Part shown: in pieces, positions 1-8,167 of the stretch
Layout of the letters: each line of letters begins with the position of its first letter
Numbering within the stretch: position 1 is the stretch's first letter
Assembly: GCA_003233075.1 (NCBI GenBank)
Contig: QIKQ01000190.1
Span: 1-14,902, forward strand
Source: Gammaproteobacteria bacterium
GTDB lineage: Bacteria > Pseudomonadota > Gammaproteobacteria > SZUA-21
DNA: 14,902 nt
Reading direction: 5' to 3'
The notes under the pieces: generated by a model
What the model was told of the DNA's origin: nothing
The model's input: only the letters and a program-made list of their open reading frames with translations
The model's database searches: none
Translations under genes and position numbers: made by a program

Positions 1-13
1 TTTCTTGTCTCAC

Positions 14-102
14 AAAATCTATCGCTTAGTGCGATCGATTTTGGCGACACTTCCCTGTGTCGCAGGAATATTGAAACCCTGAACAATTCATACCTGAATT
101 GT
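14..102. repeat. Cluster of three hairpins in the non-coding leader upstream of ppc
   Basis: Three inverted repeats follow each other closely. The first pairs 14-25 with 31-42 (12 bp, one mismatch, 5-nt loop), the second 44-50 with 57-63 (7 bp perfect, GCGACAC/GTGTCGC), the third 83-90 with 95-102 (8 bp perfect, ACAATTCA/TGAATTGT, 4-nt loop). Weaker pairings continue at 145-150 with 160-165 and at 169-172 with 176-179. None is followed by a clear T-tract, so they are not ordinary intrinsic terminators. The region from 1 to 337 has no convincing ORF. A TATAAT hexamer at 200-205 could be a -10 box for ppc, but no good -35 box sits at the right distance. This could be a structured RNA, the processed 3' end of an upstream transcript, or a palindromic repeat family. 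Confidence 0.5.
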
Positions 103-337
103 CGGAAGTTTATTTATTCAATAAGTGAAAATTAGCGACCTATTAACAGCTTAATGGCTGCTGTTTCACTTCGCTGAAGCACTTAGGTTGAAAATCACGT
201 ATAATAACCAAATTCTACGGGCTGGGTAAAGTAAAAAGCAATAATTTCAATTAGTTACTTTTTGATCTTCCTGATATGATTTTCAAGCCCGCTTGTTTCA
301 CAAATGATTCGACAAACTACGGTAGAACTCTAAAATT

Positions 338-3181
338 ATGACTGTGCAAAATACAGTGCGCTCTGGTGACGCTCAACTTCACTTATCTCAAGATAAACAT
401 TTACGTGCTCGAGTACGTTTATTTGGTAATTTACTCGGCAATATACTACGAGAAAATGCCGGCCCTTCTGTCTACGACATAGTTGAGAAGTTACGTACCG
501 GCTTTATCAAACTGCAAAATAATCACAGTGACGAACTCAAGCAAGAACTTAACGCAACAATTAGTTCACTTGATGCGAGCACCAGCACCGACGTCTTAAG
601 GGCATTCAATATTTATTTCAGCTTAGTCAACATCGCCGAAGAAGCACATTCTCATTTTATTCGTCGATGTCAAATAAAAAAAGGTGGGCCACTTTGGAAA
701 GGCTCCTTTACCGATACACTGACCCAATTTATGGTAGACGGTCTAAGTGCAGATAATCTACAAACTTTATTTGACGGACTTGCCTACATTCCTGTGTTTA
801 CCGCACACCCAACTGAAGCAAAACGGCGCACTATTTTAGAGTCCTATCGTCGAATTTTTAAAACTGCTGAGAAATTAGAAGAAACTAAGCTGAGTAAAGA
901 AGAGCAAAGACAAATTACAGAATCCTTGGAAGATCAAATCCAAGTGTTGTGGAAAACCAATGAAGTTCGCGTGTTTAAACCAAAGGTAAGAGACGAAATT
1001 CGAAACGGCTTATTTTATTTTCGAGAAAGTTTATTTTCAGCAGTGCCAGAAATTTATCGTAATTTGGAAAAAGCGGTTTTCCAAAGTTATGGCGTAGACG
1101 AGAATAACCAACTCAAAGTTAAGGTGCCTAGTTTCTTGAAATTTGGCTCATGGATAGGCGGCGATCGTGACGGCAACCCCTTCGTTAAACCTGAAACGAC
1201 CGAAAACGCAATACTACTTCATACTCGTGAAATACTTGAGGAATATTCTCGACGCGTAAAAGCCTTAACTCAAGTGCTCACTTACTCAATTGACTTAAGC
1301 ACTATTTCGACAGAACTATTAACGAGTTTGGCCGCAGATGAAAAAAATTATCCTCAACCCTATATTGAAAGAGAAAAACTATTTAGCCATGAACCTTATC
1401 GCCGAAAATTACGCACACTGGATTATAGACTAAATCAAAATCTATCCTGGGTTGAAGCTCGATTAAACGGTGAAGATCAAAAACGGACGAATCAATGCAT
1501 TGCCGACGAAAACGAATTCCTTAATGAATTAAACCTGATACATAATTCCTTATGCCAGCATGGCGATAAAAATATCGCCGACGCTAAGCTTAAAGATTTA
1601 ATTAGACTCGTGGAAACATTTGGCTTTTTTCTAGTGAATTTAGATATACGCCAAGAATCAACTGTGCACAGCCAAGCGATTTCAGAATACTTTCAACTAA
1701 GCGGCATATCAAATAATTATTTAGAGTTAGATGAAGACGAAAAAATCGTCCTAATTGACAAAGCAATGTCTGAGCCGTACAAAGATTTTACACTTGTCGA
1801 TAAACTCAGCCCATTAAGTGCAGAGACGTTCGAAGTCTTCAAGCTCATTAAGCGCATGCGCAAAAATGTCAGCCCTAAAGCGATTGGCGAATACGTTATT
1901 TCGATGACTCACAATGCAAGCCATATATTAGAAGTCATGCTGCTAGGAAAAATCTCGGGCTTATTAGACTGTGAAAATAATTCAAACTATAACAATTTAA
2001 ATATCTCGCCTCTATTCGAAACGATTGAAGATTTGGCACATGCACAACCTGTCTTAAGCAAGCTATACAAAAACAAGCTCTATCGTGAACTGCTAGACGC
2101 CTCTGGCGGAGTCCAAGAAATCATGCTGGGTTATTCTGATTCTTGCAAAGACGGTGGCATCATCGCCTCTAGTTGGAATTTATACGAAGCACAAAAACAA
2201 ATTATCGCCTTATCGAACAGTGAAAATATTAAATGTCGCCTATTTCATGGTCGTGGCGGTACAATCGGTCGCGGTGGCGGTCCTACACATGAATCAATAT
2301 TAGCCCAACCGACAAATACAGTTCACGGACAAATTCGATTTACCGAACAAGGTGAAGTGCTGTCGTATAAATATTCGAATCTCGAAACTGCAATTTATGA
2401 ACTGACGATGGGCATCACCGGTTTAATGAAAGCCAGCACTGGCACTATCGAAACACAAGCTGAAGACCGAAATGACTACCTCGGCATACTTGATGAAGTC
2501 GCAAAAATAGGTGAACAAACGTATCGAGATTTAAGTGATCATACAGATCACTTTCTCGATTATTTTTACGAAGCCACACCCGTACGCGAAATTGGTATGC
2601 TCAACATTGGCTCCAGACCGTCACATCGTAAACAAGCTGATCGTTCCAAATCATCCATTCGTGCAATCCCCTGGGTGTTCGGCTGGGCTCAAGCCAGACA
2701 CACCCTGCCGGCTTGGTACGGCTTAGGCAGTGCCTTAGAAAATTGGCGTAACAATGAACCTGAGCGCCTCGCGAAATTACAAGCCATGTACATTGAATGG
2801 CCTTACTTTCGGTCTTTGCTTAGTAACATTCAAATGGCACTCTATAAAGGTGAGCTTAATATCGCCAAAGAATATTCCCTGCTTTATACGGATGAAAAAA
2901 ATCGCGCGCTCATATTCGATAAAATTAAAACCGAATACGAAAAAACGATTACCCAAGTTTTAAATATCGCCAACATTCAAGGATTGCTTGAAGAAAATCC
3001 AACTTTGGCATTATCCTTACAACGCCGCGACCCTTATCTAACCCCAATTAACCATATTCAGATTAAATTGCTTAAAGAAATAAGAATCTTATCAAGTGAT
3101 GATGCAGAAAAATCGCCCTGGTTTGATCCCCTGCTTAGATCAATTAACGCAATATCTGCGGGCATGCGTAACACAGGTTAG
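338..3181 (+). CDS. ppc: Phosphoenolpyruvate carboxylase
   Basis: A 947-residue protein that carboxylates phosphoenolpyruvate with bicarbonate to oxaloacetate and phosphate, the anaplerotic feed of the TCA cycle, in the cytosol. Both classic active-site signatures are present: FTAHPTE around residues 154-160 with the catalytic His157, and the glycine-rich loop HGRGGTIGRGGGP at 637-649. Other conserved blocks are GSWIGGDRDGNP (270-281), GYSDSCKDGG (598-607), FTEQGEVL (668-675) and the C-terminal end MRNTG. The length is slightly above the roughly 880-residue enterobacterial enzyme, with extra residues at the N-terminus and in the middle. The ATG at 338 has only a weak ribosome binding site. 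An Asp-box protein follows 66 bp downstream on the same strand. No frameshift or missing key residue is seen. Confidence 0.98.
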   Translation: MTVQNTVRSGDAQLHLSQDKHLRARVRLFGNLLGNILRENAGPSVYDIVEKLRTGFIKLQNNHSDELKQELNATISSLDASTSTDVLRAFNIYFSLVNIAEEAHSHFIRRCQIKKGGPLWKGSFTDTLTQFMVDGLSADNLQTLFDGLAYIPVFTAHPTEAKRRTILESYRRIFKTAEKLEETKLSKEEQRQITESLEDQIQVLWKTNEVRVFKPKVRDEIRNGLFYFRESLFSAVPEIYRNLEKAVFQSYGVDENNQLKVKVPSFLKFGSWIGGDRDGNPFVKPETTENAILLHTREILEEYSRRVKALTQVLTYSIDLSTISTELLTSLAADEKNYPQPYIEREKLFSHEPYRRKLRTLDYRLNQNLSWVEARLNGEDQKRTNQCIADENEFLNELNLIHNSLCQHGDKNIADAKLKDLIRLVETFGFFLVNLDIRQESTVHSQAISEYFQLSGISNNYLELDEDEKIVLIDKAMSEPYKDFTLVDKLSPLSAETFEVFKLIKRMRKNVSPKAIGEYVISMTHNASHILEVMLLGKISGLLDCENNSNYNNLNISPLFETIEDLAHAQPVLSKLYKNKLYRELLDASGGVQEIMLGYSDSCKDGGIIASSWNLYEAQKQIIALSNSENIKCRLFHGRGGTIGRGGGPTHESILAQPTNTVHGQIRFTEQGEVLSYKYSNLETAIYELTMGITGLMKASTGTIETQAEDRNDYLGILDEVAKIGEQTYRDLSDHTDHFLDYFYEATPVREIGMLNIGSRPSHRKQADRSKSSIRAIPWVFGWAQARHTLPAWYGLGSALENWRNNEPERLAKLQAMYIEWPYFRSLLSNIQMALYKGELNIAKEYSLLYTDEKNRALIFDKIKTEYEKTITQVLNIANIQGLLEENPTLALSLQRRDPYLTPINHIQIKLLKEIRILSSDDAEKSPWFDPLLRSINAISAGMRNTG

Positions 3182-3192
3182 GTAAAGCTAGA

Positions 3193-3230
3193 CACAACAG
3201 TTGAACTCTCGCTAGCACCCAGCTGTTGTG
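3193..3230 (+). terminator. Possible hairpin just after ppc
   Basis: A perfect 8-bp inverted repeat, CACAACAG (3193-3200) and CTGTTGTG (3223-3230), encloses a 22-nt loop that itself contains the palindrome GCTAGC. It starts 11 bp after the ppc stop codon and ends 17 bp before the next ATG. There is no T-tract and the loop is large, so it is a weak terminator at best. It could instead be a transcript-stabilising or attenuating hairpin between the two genes. Confidence 0.3.
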
Positions 3231-3247
3231 GTAGCATATTAAGCAAT

Positions 3248-4078
3248 ATGCACCCACACTTAAAAATACACCTCCTATTAATCTTCTCTATTATTAGTTT
3301 AATCTGGCTGCCAATTAGTTTTAGTCTTACTAAATCCTGCAAAATCAAATTCAATAATCAAACTAGTAAAGAAGTGAAATCTTGGGCGCAAAATTTTATC
3401 GGCGAAAAGGACCAGCCCTATTTCCGCACATCAGATGGCAATTATGGTTTTGTTAGTCATGGCGACAAGCTATTCTTATATACCAGCATCACCGTCGGTC
3501 ACGCCACGATTCAATCCATTCTACTGCGCACAGTTGATAATGGCTCAAGCTGGAACGAAGTTATGCCAGCAATACATGGCAGTGAAATAGTACAAATGCA
3601 AATACTTGAAAGTGGCATAGGCTGGGCTATGACGCTATGGAATGTAGAAGGCTCTGGTGATATAAAATTAGCTAAAACCTATGACGCTGGCGAAAGTTGG
3701 AAAATGATATCCAACATAAAAAAAGCGAATCATTCCGCTGAACCCCTTTGGTTTAATTTTACAAATAGCGAGAGTGGAAAAATAGCAATCGAAATTAATT
3801 ATTCTATACCTGGCATTGATGGTTATTATGAACAATCCACTATTGATGGCGGTTATACTTGGGCGCTTACGAAAAAACTGAGCTTAAAACAATGGAAAAA
3901 ACAAAAAAAATCAACGCCATCTTTTCCGGTTAAAAATAATCCATTTTGGCGATTAAAAGAGAAGAATGACCTCATATCAATACAAAATAGACAATCGATA
4001 GCAAGTGCTTGGAGAACTGTTTGCAACATTCATAATAAACTTAAATATAAAGATGGCGTGTTTAAAATAATTCAATAA
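3248..4078 (+). CDS. Secreted Asp-box (BNR-like) repeat protein, function unknown
   Basis: A 276-residue protein with a hydrophobic signal sequence over residues 6-26 (LKIHLLLIFSIISLIWLPIS), so probably exported. Three copies of the Asp-box motif (Ser/Thr-x-Asp-x-Gly-x-Thr/Ser-Trp) are visible: TVDNGSSW (95-102), TYDAGESW (144-151) and TIDGGYTW (198-205). Asp-boxes mark beta-hairpin turns in beta-propeller proteins such as sialidases and Ycf48-like proteins. About 50 residues separate the motifs, as expected for successive blades. The protein is short for a full propeller, and no catalytic residues can be assigned, so a binding or assembly role is more likely than sialidase activity. It lies 66 bp after ppc and may be co-transcribed. 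It converges on the TIMP-like gene, with 19 bp of AT-rich palindrome (about 4074-4089) between the two stops. Confidence 0.75.
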   Translation: MHPHLKIHLLLIFSIISLIWLPISFSLTKSCKIKFNNQTSKEVKSWAQNFIGEKDQPYFRTSDGNYGFVSHGDKLFLYTSITVGHATIQSILLRTVDNGSSWNEVMPAIHGSEIVQMQILESGIGWAMTLWNVEGSGDIKLAKTYDAGESWKMISNIKKANHSAEPLWFNFTNSESGKIAIEINYSIPGIDGYYEQSTIDGGYTWALTKKLSLKQWKKQKKSTPSFPVKNNPFWRLKEKNDLISIQNRQSIASAWRTVCNIHNKLKYKDGVFKIIQ

Positions 4079-4097
4079 TAAATATTATTAAACTTGC

Positions 4098-4568
4098 TTA
4101 ATTTAAATCATTAAAGTCCATATCCATCGCTTTTCCAGTTTTCACATAGCTTTTAATTTGTTGCAAAAATTTCTGATGATTTTTATTACCGCTCCAGATT
4201 TCTCTACTCCCACTACAATGAGAAATTGTAGTAGAATTATTGCTAAAAATGAGATAATCCTTGCCAATTCCATATCCCATCCTACAACTTCCTCCCCCAA
4301 AACCGCCATATAAGGTTTTTAGCTTACTCGCCTTACCCTTAAGAACAACCTTGGTTTCAAATTCTGCTATCACGTGTGCTGATATATTTTTGCTTGCTTT
4401 AACTTCACGCAAAGAAGTAATGTGTGCCACAAATACTAAGTTATGCCTTTGAATTTGTTTAACCACTTTGGGTGGCACGCAACGACAGGCGAAGGTTGTA
4501 AATGAATAGCTAAGTAGAAAAAATACAAGCAATAATGCTTTATAATTTAAATTAGATTTTTGAAACAA
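4098..4568 (-). CDS. Secreted TIMP/NTR-like protein with N-terminal Cys-x-Cys
   Basis: A 156-residue protein with a signal peptide of about 27 residues (hydrophobic ALLLVFFLLSYSFTTFA), predicted to be cut before CRC so that the mature chain begins Cys28-Arg-Cys30. Two further cysteines, Cys95 (GGGSCRMGYGIGKDYLIF) and Cys118 (SHCSGS), could form two disulfides. A Cys-x-Cys mature N-terminus, a beta-rich body (VFVAHI, AEFETKVVLKG) and a later Gly-x-x-Tyr-Leu-Ile strand are typical of bacterial TIMP-like netrin-module proteins. In animal TIMPs the first cysteine chelates the metalloprotease zinc. The start is TTG at 4568, chosen because GGTGA lies 6 nt upstream and it gives a complete signal peptide with a lysine-bearing n-region. 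The sequence before Cys28 is not a good lipobox. The family is inferred from pattern, and inhibitor activity is unproven. Confidence 0.7.
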   Translation of the reverse strand: MFQKSNLNYKALLLVFFLLSYSFTTFACRCVPPKVVKQIQRHNLVFVAHITSLREVKASKNISAHVIAEFETKVVLKGKASKLKTLYGGFGGGSCRMGYGIGKDYLIFSNNSTTISHCSGSREIWSGNKNHQKFLQQIKSYVKTGKAMDMDFNDLN

Positions 4569-4718
4569 TGTCTTTCACCATTCCCTATTTTAATGAGTGT
4601 ATCGAAAGCATTTTCATATTATCCACACATCGCCCACTCAAAGCAAAAGAAAGCGAGCAATTAAGGGCAATATTCAATTTCTGAAAAGTAAATTTTACCT
4701 TACAACTTCATTAACTCA

Positions 4719-5729
4719 TCAAACCAAGACGTTTTTTAAAACATGCTGTGGTTGCGAACTACTTAGATTATATAAAAATGCCTTGCCAAGAGCATAGTGT
4801 TCCTCGCGAACCAATAGCCATTTCTTATTAGTCAGAATAGTAAGTTGTGTTGGCAAATCACCCTTCAGTACAAAAATTGACTTTTGCTTTATAGGTGCTA
4901 CGATTACTGGAGCAAAACCATGCGAGGTATCGCCATAAACAGACTTGCAATAAACCTTTGCACCATCAAGACCAGAGTATATCCTTACTTCATCATCGTC
5001 CAATTTACCCAGTCGTTTTAGTATGGCTTCGCCTCGATTTAATTTTTTAATGTTTTTTACGCTTTTTACGCTTTTTACCTCGTAAGCACTATTATCCTTT
5101 GGCTTGCTAATATACTTACTAGTCGACATGAGCTTAAACGCCGGCATAATTCCCAAGCTAGCGCTAGAGTAATAAGTAGTGGCAAAAGTTTTAATATTTT
5201 TCCACTTATCATTCACTAATTCCACGACAAACGCCATATGCGGCACACCATCATAGACGTAAGATAGTGGATATTTTTTTCCTTTATAATCATAAAAATA
5301 ATCTGAATTAGATTTTTTGGCTTGTGCTTTAGTTATGTCCTTTACATTCACTTCTAACATATAAAGGTGCCTAGAATAACCTGTCTTTTGATCTACCCAA
5401 AATAATATAGGAATTGCGGCCGGATGATTATGTTTTGCTAAGAGTCTATTTTTCTTCGATCCAAGCAAGTGAAAAATACTAAATGTACTATCAATCGTAT
5501 AGTATATTGCTTTTTTCTTTGAGTCCCAATTCAAATTGGTAGGACACTTTTCAGTCGTATTAATTACAATTTTCATATTTTTCGTTAAGGAAAAAACTTT
5601 CCACTCGCAGTTCACTTTGTTTTTTTGTAAGTAAAAAACATTCGATGGATTCTTAGCAAAAACACTAATTTGTAAAAATATTAATAATGAAAGAAATAAA
5701 GTTACTTTCATAAAAGTACTCATTCGCAT
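4719..5729 (-). CDS. Exported protein of unknown function
   Basis: I do not recognise this family. The product is about 336 residues with a clear signal peptide (MKVTLFLSLLIFLQISVFA, then KNPS), so it is probably periplasmic or secreted. The body is lysine-, tyrosine- and serine-rich, with several beta-like segments (NVFYLQ, KAIYYTIDS, HMAFVVELV, SIFVLKGD) and few cysteines. A short lysine-valine-serine repeat (VKSVKSVKNIKK) comes from a 9-bp DNA tandem repeat. The start is uncertain: TTG at 5747 and ATGs at 5729, 5723 and 5711 are all in frame and none has a strong ribosome binding site. The ATG at 5711 gives the most compact signal peptide. The stop of the upstream cysteine-hydrolase candidate lies about 50 bp away on the same strand, so the two are probably one transcript. 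Confidence 0.7.
   Translation of the reverse strand: MRMSTFMKVTLFLSLLIFLQISVFAKNPSNVFYLQKNKVNCEWKVFSLTKNMKIVINTTEKCPTNLNWDSKKKAIYYTIDSTFSIFHLLGSKKNRLLAKHNHPAAIPILFWVDQKTGYSRHLYMLEVNVKDITKAQAKKSNSDYFYDYKGKKYPLSYVYDGVPHMAFVVELVNDKWKNIKTFATTYYSSASLGIMPAFKLMSTSKYISKPKDNSAYEVKSVKSVKNIKKLNRGEAILKRLGKLDDDEVRIYSGLDGAKVYCKSVYGDTSHGFAPVIVAPIKQKSIFVLKGDLPTQLTILTNKKWLLVREEHYALGKAFLYNLSSSQPQHVLKNVLV
5054..5079. repeat. 9-bp tandem repeat inside the exported protein gene
   Basis: The unit TTTTTACGC occurs twice in a row (5054-5062 and 5063-5071), followed by a degenerate third copy (5072-5079). As nine is a multiple of three, it stays in frame and encodes repeated Val-Lys-Ser steps on the minus strand. 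Copy number could vary between strains without breaking the gene. Confidence 0.75.
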
Positions 5730-5782
5730 TGATTCATGGAGCGTCAATAGTAATGCTTAAAGCCAGCAAAGTCACGCCACTG

Positions 5783-6496
5783 TTAATTTGAATTCAACCA
5801 AGCAAGCACTGATAAATCATCAGTAAATAATTTACCTAATACGCGATACCGAGAGTTTCTTAATATATAGGAGTTACTAGCGAGTTCTTTTACAACGCCA
5901 AAGGGTAATAGATACGATGAGTGAATAAAATATATTTTACCTTTTTCATTTGAAATAAAACCCGTGTGGTTATCTAGGCCCACCAAATACAAGCCATTAC
6001 CCCAGTCTTTAACTTGATTAATAAATTTACCTAAAGGTAAATTTCTAAATCGTTTTATAGCTCGTTTTTTATTGATTATGCTAATCATTGTTTCGGAGGC
6101 AAGTTGCGCTAGCTTAACTCGATTTAGTCCTAAGCCGGAATGTTTTAAGACAGTCGTAACGAAATAACCGCAAGCGATTTCTCCCTGCCGAGGAGTTTGT
6201 GTGGTGCCCTCATAAGCCCACAAGGTTCCATACCAGGACGGAATAATAGATTTTAGTATTTCTCCAACTAATCTTTCTCTAGCAATAAGAATAATTTTCT
6301 TTTTATCACTACTAGATTTAGCATTCGCATAACGGACTTGAAGAGCTTTCTTATGATTATCAAGTTTTTGTAAAACTGATTTATAACTAACTTGAGTTTT
6401 ACTAACTTCTAAACGTGACGCTTGATTTGTCGTCAATACGGCCAACAGCATAATAATCATAAGTAATATAATTGAAACCAGTGTAATTTTTCGCAT
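5783..6496 (-). CDS. Membrane-anchored or exported candidate papain-fold cysteine hydrolase
   Basis: A 237-residue protein with an N-terminal hydrophobic segment (residues 6-22) acting as signal peptide or anchor, followed by a lysine-rich, probably helical stretch (30-75). The C-terminal part carries GEIACGYFVTTVLKHSG (105-121) with Cys109 at the head of a helix, then NHTGFI (176-181) with His177, then YFIHSSY (189-195) with His192. Cys, then His on a strand, then a third polar residue is the arrangement of NlpC/P60- and CHAP-like papain-fold amidases and peptidases, so a cell-wall or peptide hydrolase is possible. Family membership is inferred, not recognised. An in-frame TTG exists at 6508, but ATG at 6496 is preferred because GAGAAG lies just upstream. 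It is followed by the exported protein gene on the same strand. Confidence 0.65.
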   Translation of the reverse strand: MRKITLVSIILLMIIMLLAVLTTNQASRLEVSKTQVSYKSVLQKLDNHKKALQVRYANAKSSSDKKKIILIARERLVGEILKSIIPSWYGTLWAYEGTTQTPRQGEIACGYFVTTVLKHSGLGLNRVKLAQLASETMISIINKKRAIKRFRNLPLGKFINQVKDWGNGLYLVGLDNHTGFISNEKGKIYFIHSSYLLPFGVVKELASNSYILRNSRYRVLGKLFTDDLSVLAWLNSN

Positions 6497-6639
6497 ATCG
6501 CTTCTCAAGCTGTTGCTTTTGATACGATAGAGTATCTGTCAACTGAGCTTAAGACGAAATTAATGTGTTAACAATTTTACAAACAATTACATATTATTTA
6601 CACATTTAGCCAAATATGGGAAATCAGGGTAACATTTAA

Positions 6640-7251
6640 TTAGGATTCAATTTTTTTCCAAACCAATATGCGATTGTTAACTGGCATTTCAATATCCGTC
6701 TGAAAGACCAAGCTACTGTCACTAGCCAATTTATTTAAATCCGAAAAATCTCGAACTCCACTGAGTGGGTCTCTGCCTTTTAACCACAAATCAAAGCGCT
6801 GATTACTTTCGCTAGTCTGTTTAAAATTATAAGAAAATGGACCGTACAAAATAAAAATCGCTGCAGGCTTAAGAACAGTCTGCAAAATCTTAAACAGTTT
6901 CTCCACTTGTGACCACGACATGATGTGTACTGTATTCGCAGAATAAACAAAATCGAATGAATCGGTAGACCCATGATAATCATCTACATTCAAAATTTCC
7001 GGTTCTTTGATGTTACTCAATTGAGCCTCGTCAAACCAAAGTTTCATGCCAGGAATATTTTCCGCTACATCTGCAGGCTGCCAAGTATAATTGGGAAACT
7101 TGTTTGCAAAATAAACCGCATGTTGACCTGTACCAGAACCGATTTCCAATATGACTCCAGATTTTAAAAGATATTTTTCGAGTACTTTTGAAATTACTTC
7201 TTGATTCATATCACAAGATTCTGAATAGGGCTTGCTAAACTGATTAATCAC
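6640..7251 (-). CDS. DUF938 family SAM-dependent methyltransferase
   Basis: A 203-residue class I methyltransferase-fold protein, cytosolic. The SAM-binding motif I is ILEIGSGTGQHAVYFA (34-49). The acidic residue at motif II lies near Asp61, and FDFVYSANTVHIMSW (99-113) matches motif IV and what follows. The signature YGPF (136-139) followed by NQRFDLWLKGRDPLSGVRDF (150-169) is characteristic of DUF938 (METTL26-like) proteins, whose substrate is unknown. The length matches the family. The start is GTG at 7251, which overlaps the end of the epimerase-like gene by 8 bp, with AAGG about 9 nt upstream. This tight overlap indicates translational coupling and a shared transcript. No terminator is obvious after the stop. 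Confidence 0.92.
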   Translation of the reverse strand: MINQFSKPYSESCDMNQEVISKVLEKYLLKSGVILEIGSGTGQHAVYFANKFPNYTWQPADVAENIPGMKLWFDEAQLSNIKEPEILNVDDYHGSTDSFDFVYSANTVHIMSWSQVEKLFKILQTVLKPAAIFILYGPFSYNFKQTSESNQRFDLWLKGRDPLSGVRDFSDLNKLASDSSLVFQTDIEMPVNNRILVWKKIES

Positions 7252-8146
7252 GATGATTGACCTTTTGTTCAGTTTCCTCTAAACATTGATTTAAACCTGA
7301 ATTGAGATCTGGGTAGAGATACTCATATGACAATAACTCTTTTAGTTTACGATTATCAATTTTTCTTGATTCACTGAGATAGCTCATCATTTCGCTACTA
7401 AATTGTTTCTCGGCTTCCCGTCTCGATATTAAGGGGGGAGTTTGTAGACTGAATTTTTTGGCAATTGCCAAGAAGTAGTCACTCATAGTACTGGGCACCT
7501 CATCTGCAACATTTAGTATTTCTTGACTTAATTTCGCTCGCATCGATAAATATAATATATTAACTAAGTCTAGCTCATGCACTCTATTTGAAAATGGTGC
7601 ATCACTAGGTTTAAGAACTGCTACTTTATCTATGATTCGTTTTAATGGCAAACGATCAGCAGAATAAATACCGGGAACTCGTAATATTAAACTGTATAAG
7701 CTATTATTTTTCGCCCAATCATTAAACTTAGCTTCTGCATCCAAACGTCTTTTCGCTCGTGCAGCCAAAGGTTTTGGCACTCGCGCTTCATCGACCCACT
7801 CACCCGCGCAATCCCCATAGACGCCAGTTGTACTTATAAGTACCACTGTTTCTAGTTTATTAAAATTGTCTATGCAATTAAGTATCTGAGACATGCGATT
7901 ATCTTTATCATTTTTACTGTCTGGCGCTAGCAAATAATAAAGATAATTCGGCTTTGCTAATGATAACTGGTTCAAGTCAGGGTTAGAATCGAGATCGCAA
8001 CTAATCGCCATTACGCCTAACTTTTCTAATTGCTCTTTAGATGTACTGCTACGACATACGCCGATTACCTGATTGCCCGCAGCTAATTCCTTAGCGGCGA
8101 GGTTTTTTCCTAATCGACCACAGCCAATAATGAGAATCTTCTTCAT
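7244..8146 (-). CDS. NAD(P)-binding epimerase/dehydratase-like protein (YeeZ-like SDR)
   Basis: A 300-residue Rossmann-fold protein. The N-terminus KKILIIGCGRLGKNLAAKEL holds the dinucleotide-binding GxGxxG motif (Gly8, Gly10, Gly13), followed by a basic patch (CRSSTSKE) that hints at NADP. The block STTGVYGDCAGEWVDE (105-120) has the Tyr of the extended SDR active site, but the usual Tyr-x-x-x-Lys is not intact, as in YeeZ-type atypical SDRs. A later ILRVPGIY matches the substrate-side strand of the family. Substrate is unknown. It sits between the yjdF-like gene (21 bp upstream) and the DUF938 methyltransferase (8 bp overlap), so the three are probably one operon. A short AGG lies very close to the ATG at 8146. 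Confidence 0.9.
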   Translation of the reverse strand: MKKILIIGCGRLGKNLAAKELAAGNQVIGVCRSSTSKEQLEKLGVMAISCDLDSNPDLNQLSLAKPNYLYYLLAPDSKNDKDNRMSQILNCIDNFNKLETVVLISTTGVYGDCAGEWVDEARVPKPLAARAKRRLDAEAKFNDWAKNNSLYSLILRVPGIYSADRLPLKRIIDKVAVLKPSDAPFSNRVHELDLVNILYLSMRAKLSQEILNVADEVPSTMSDYFLAIAKKFSLQTPPLISRREAEKQFSSEMMSYLSESRKIDNRKLKELLSYEYLYPDLNSGLNQCLEETEQKVNHRD

Positions 8147-8167
8147 AACCTAAACTCAAATCAATAA

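Noticed and set aside
3248..4078. Sialidase assignment from Asp-boxes
   Set aside because: Asp-boxes alone are structural. No sialidase catalytic arginine triad or FRIP motif is visible, and the protein is too short.
4074..4089. AT-only hairpin between the convergent Asp-box and TIMP-like genes
   Set aside because: The 7-bp stem is entirely A-T with a 2-nt loop, too weak to call a terminator even though the position is right.
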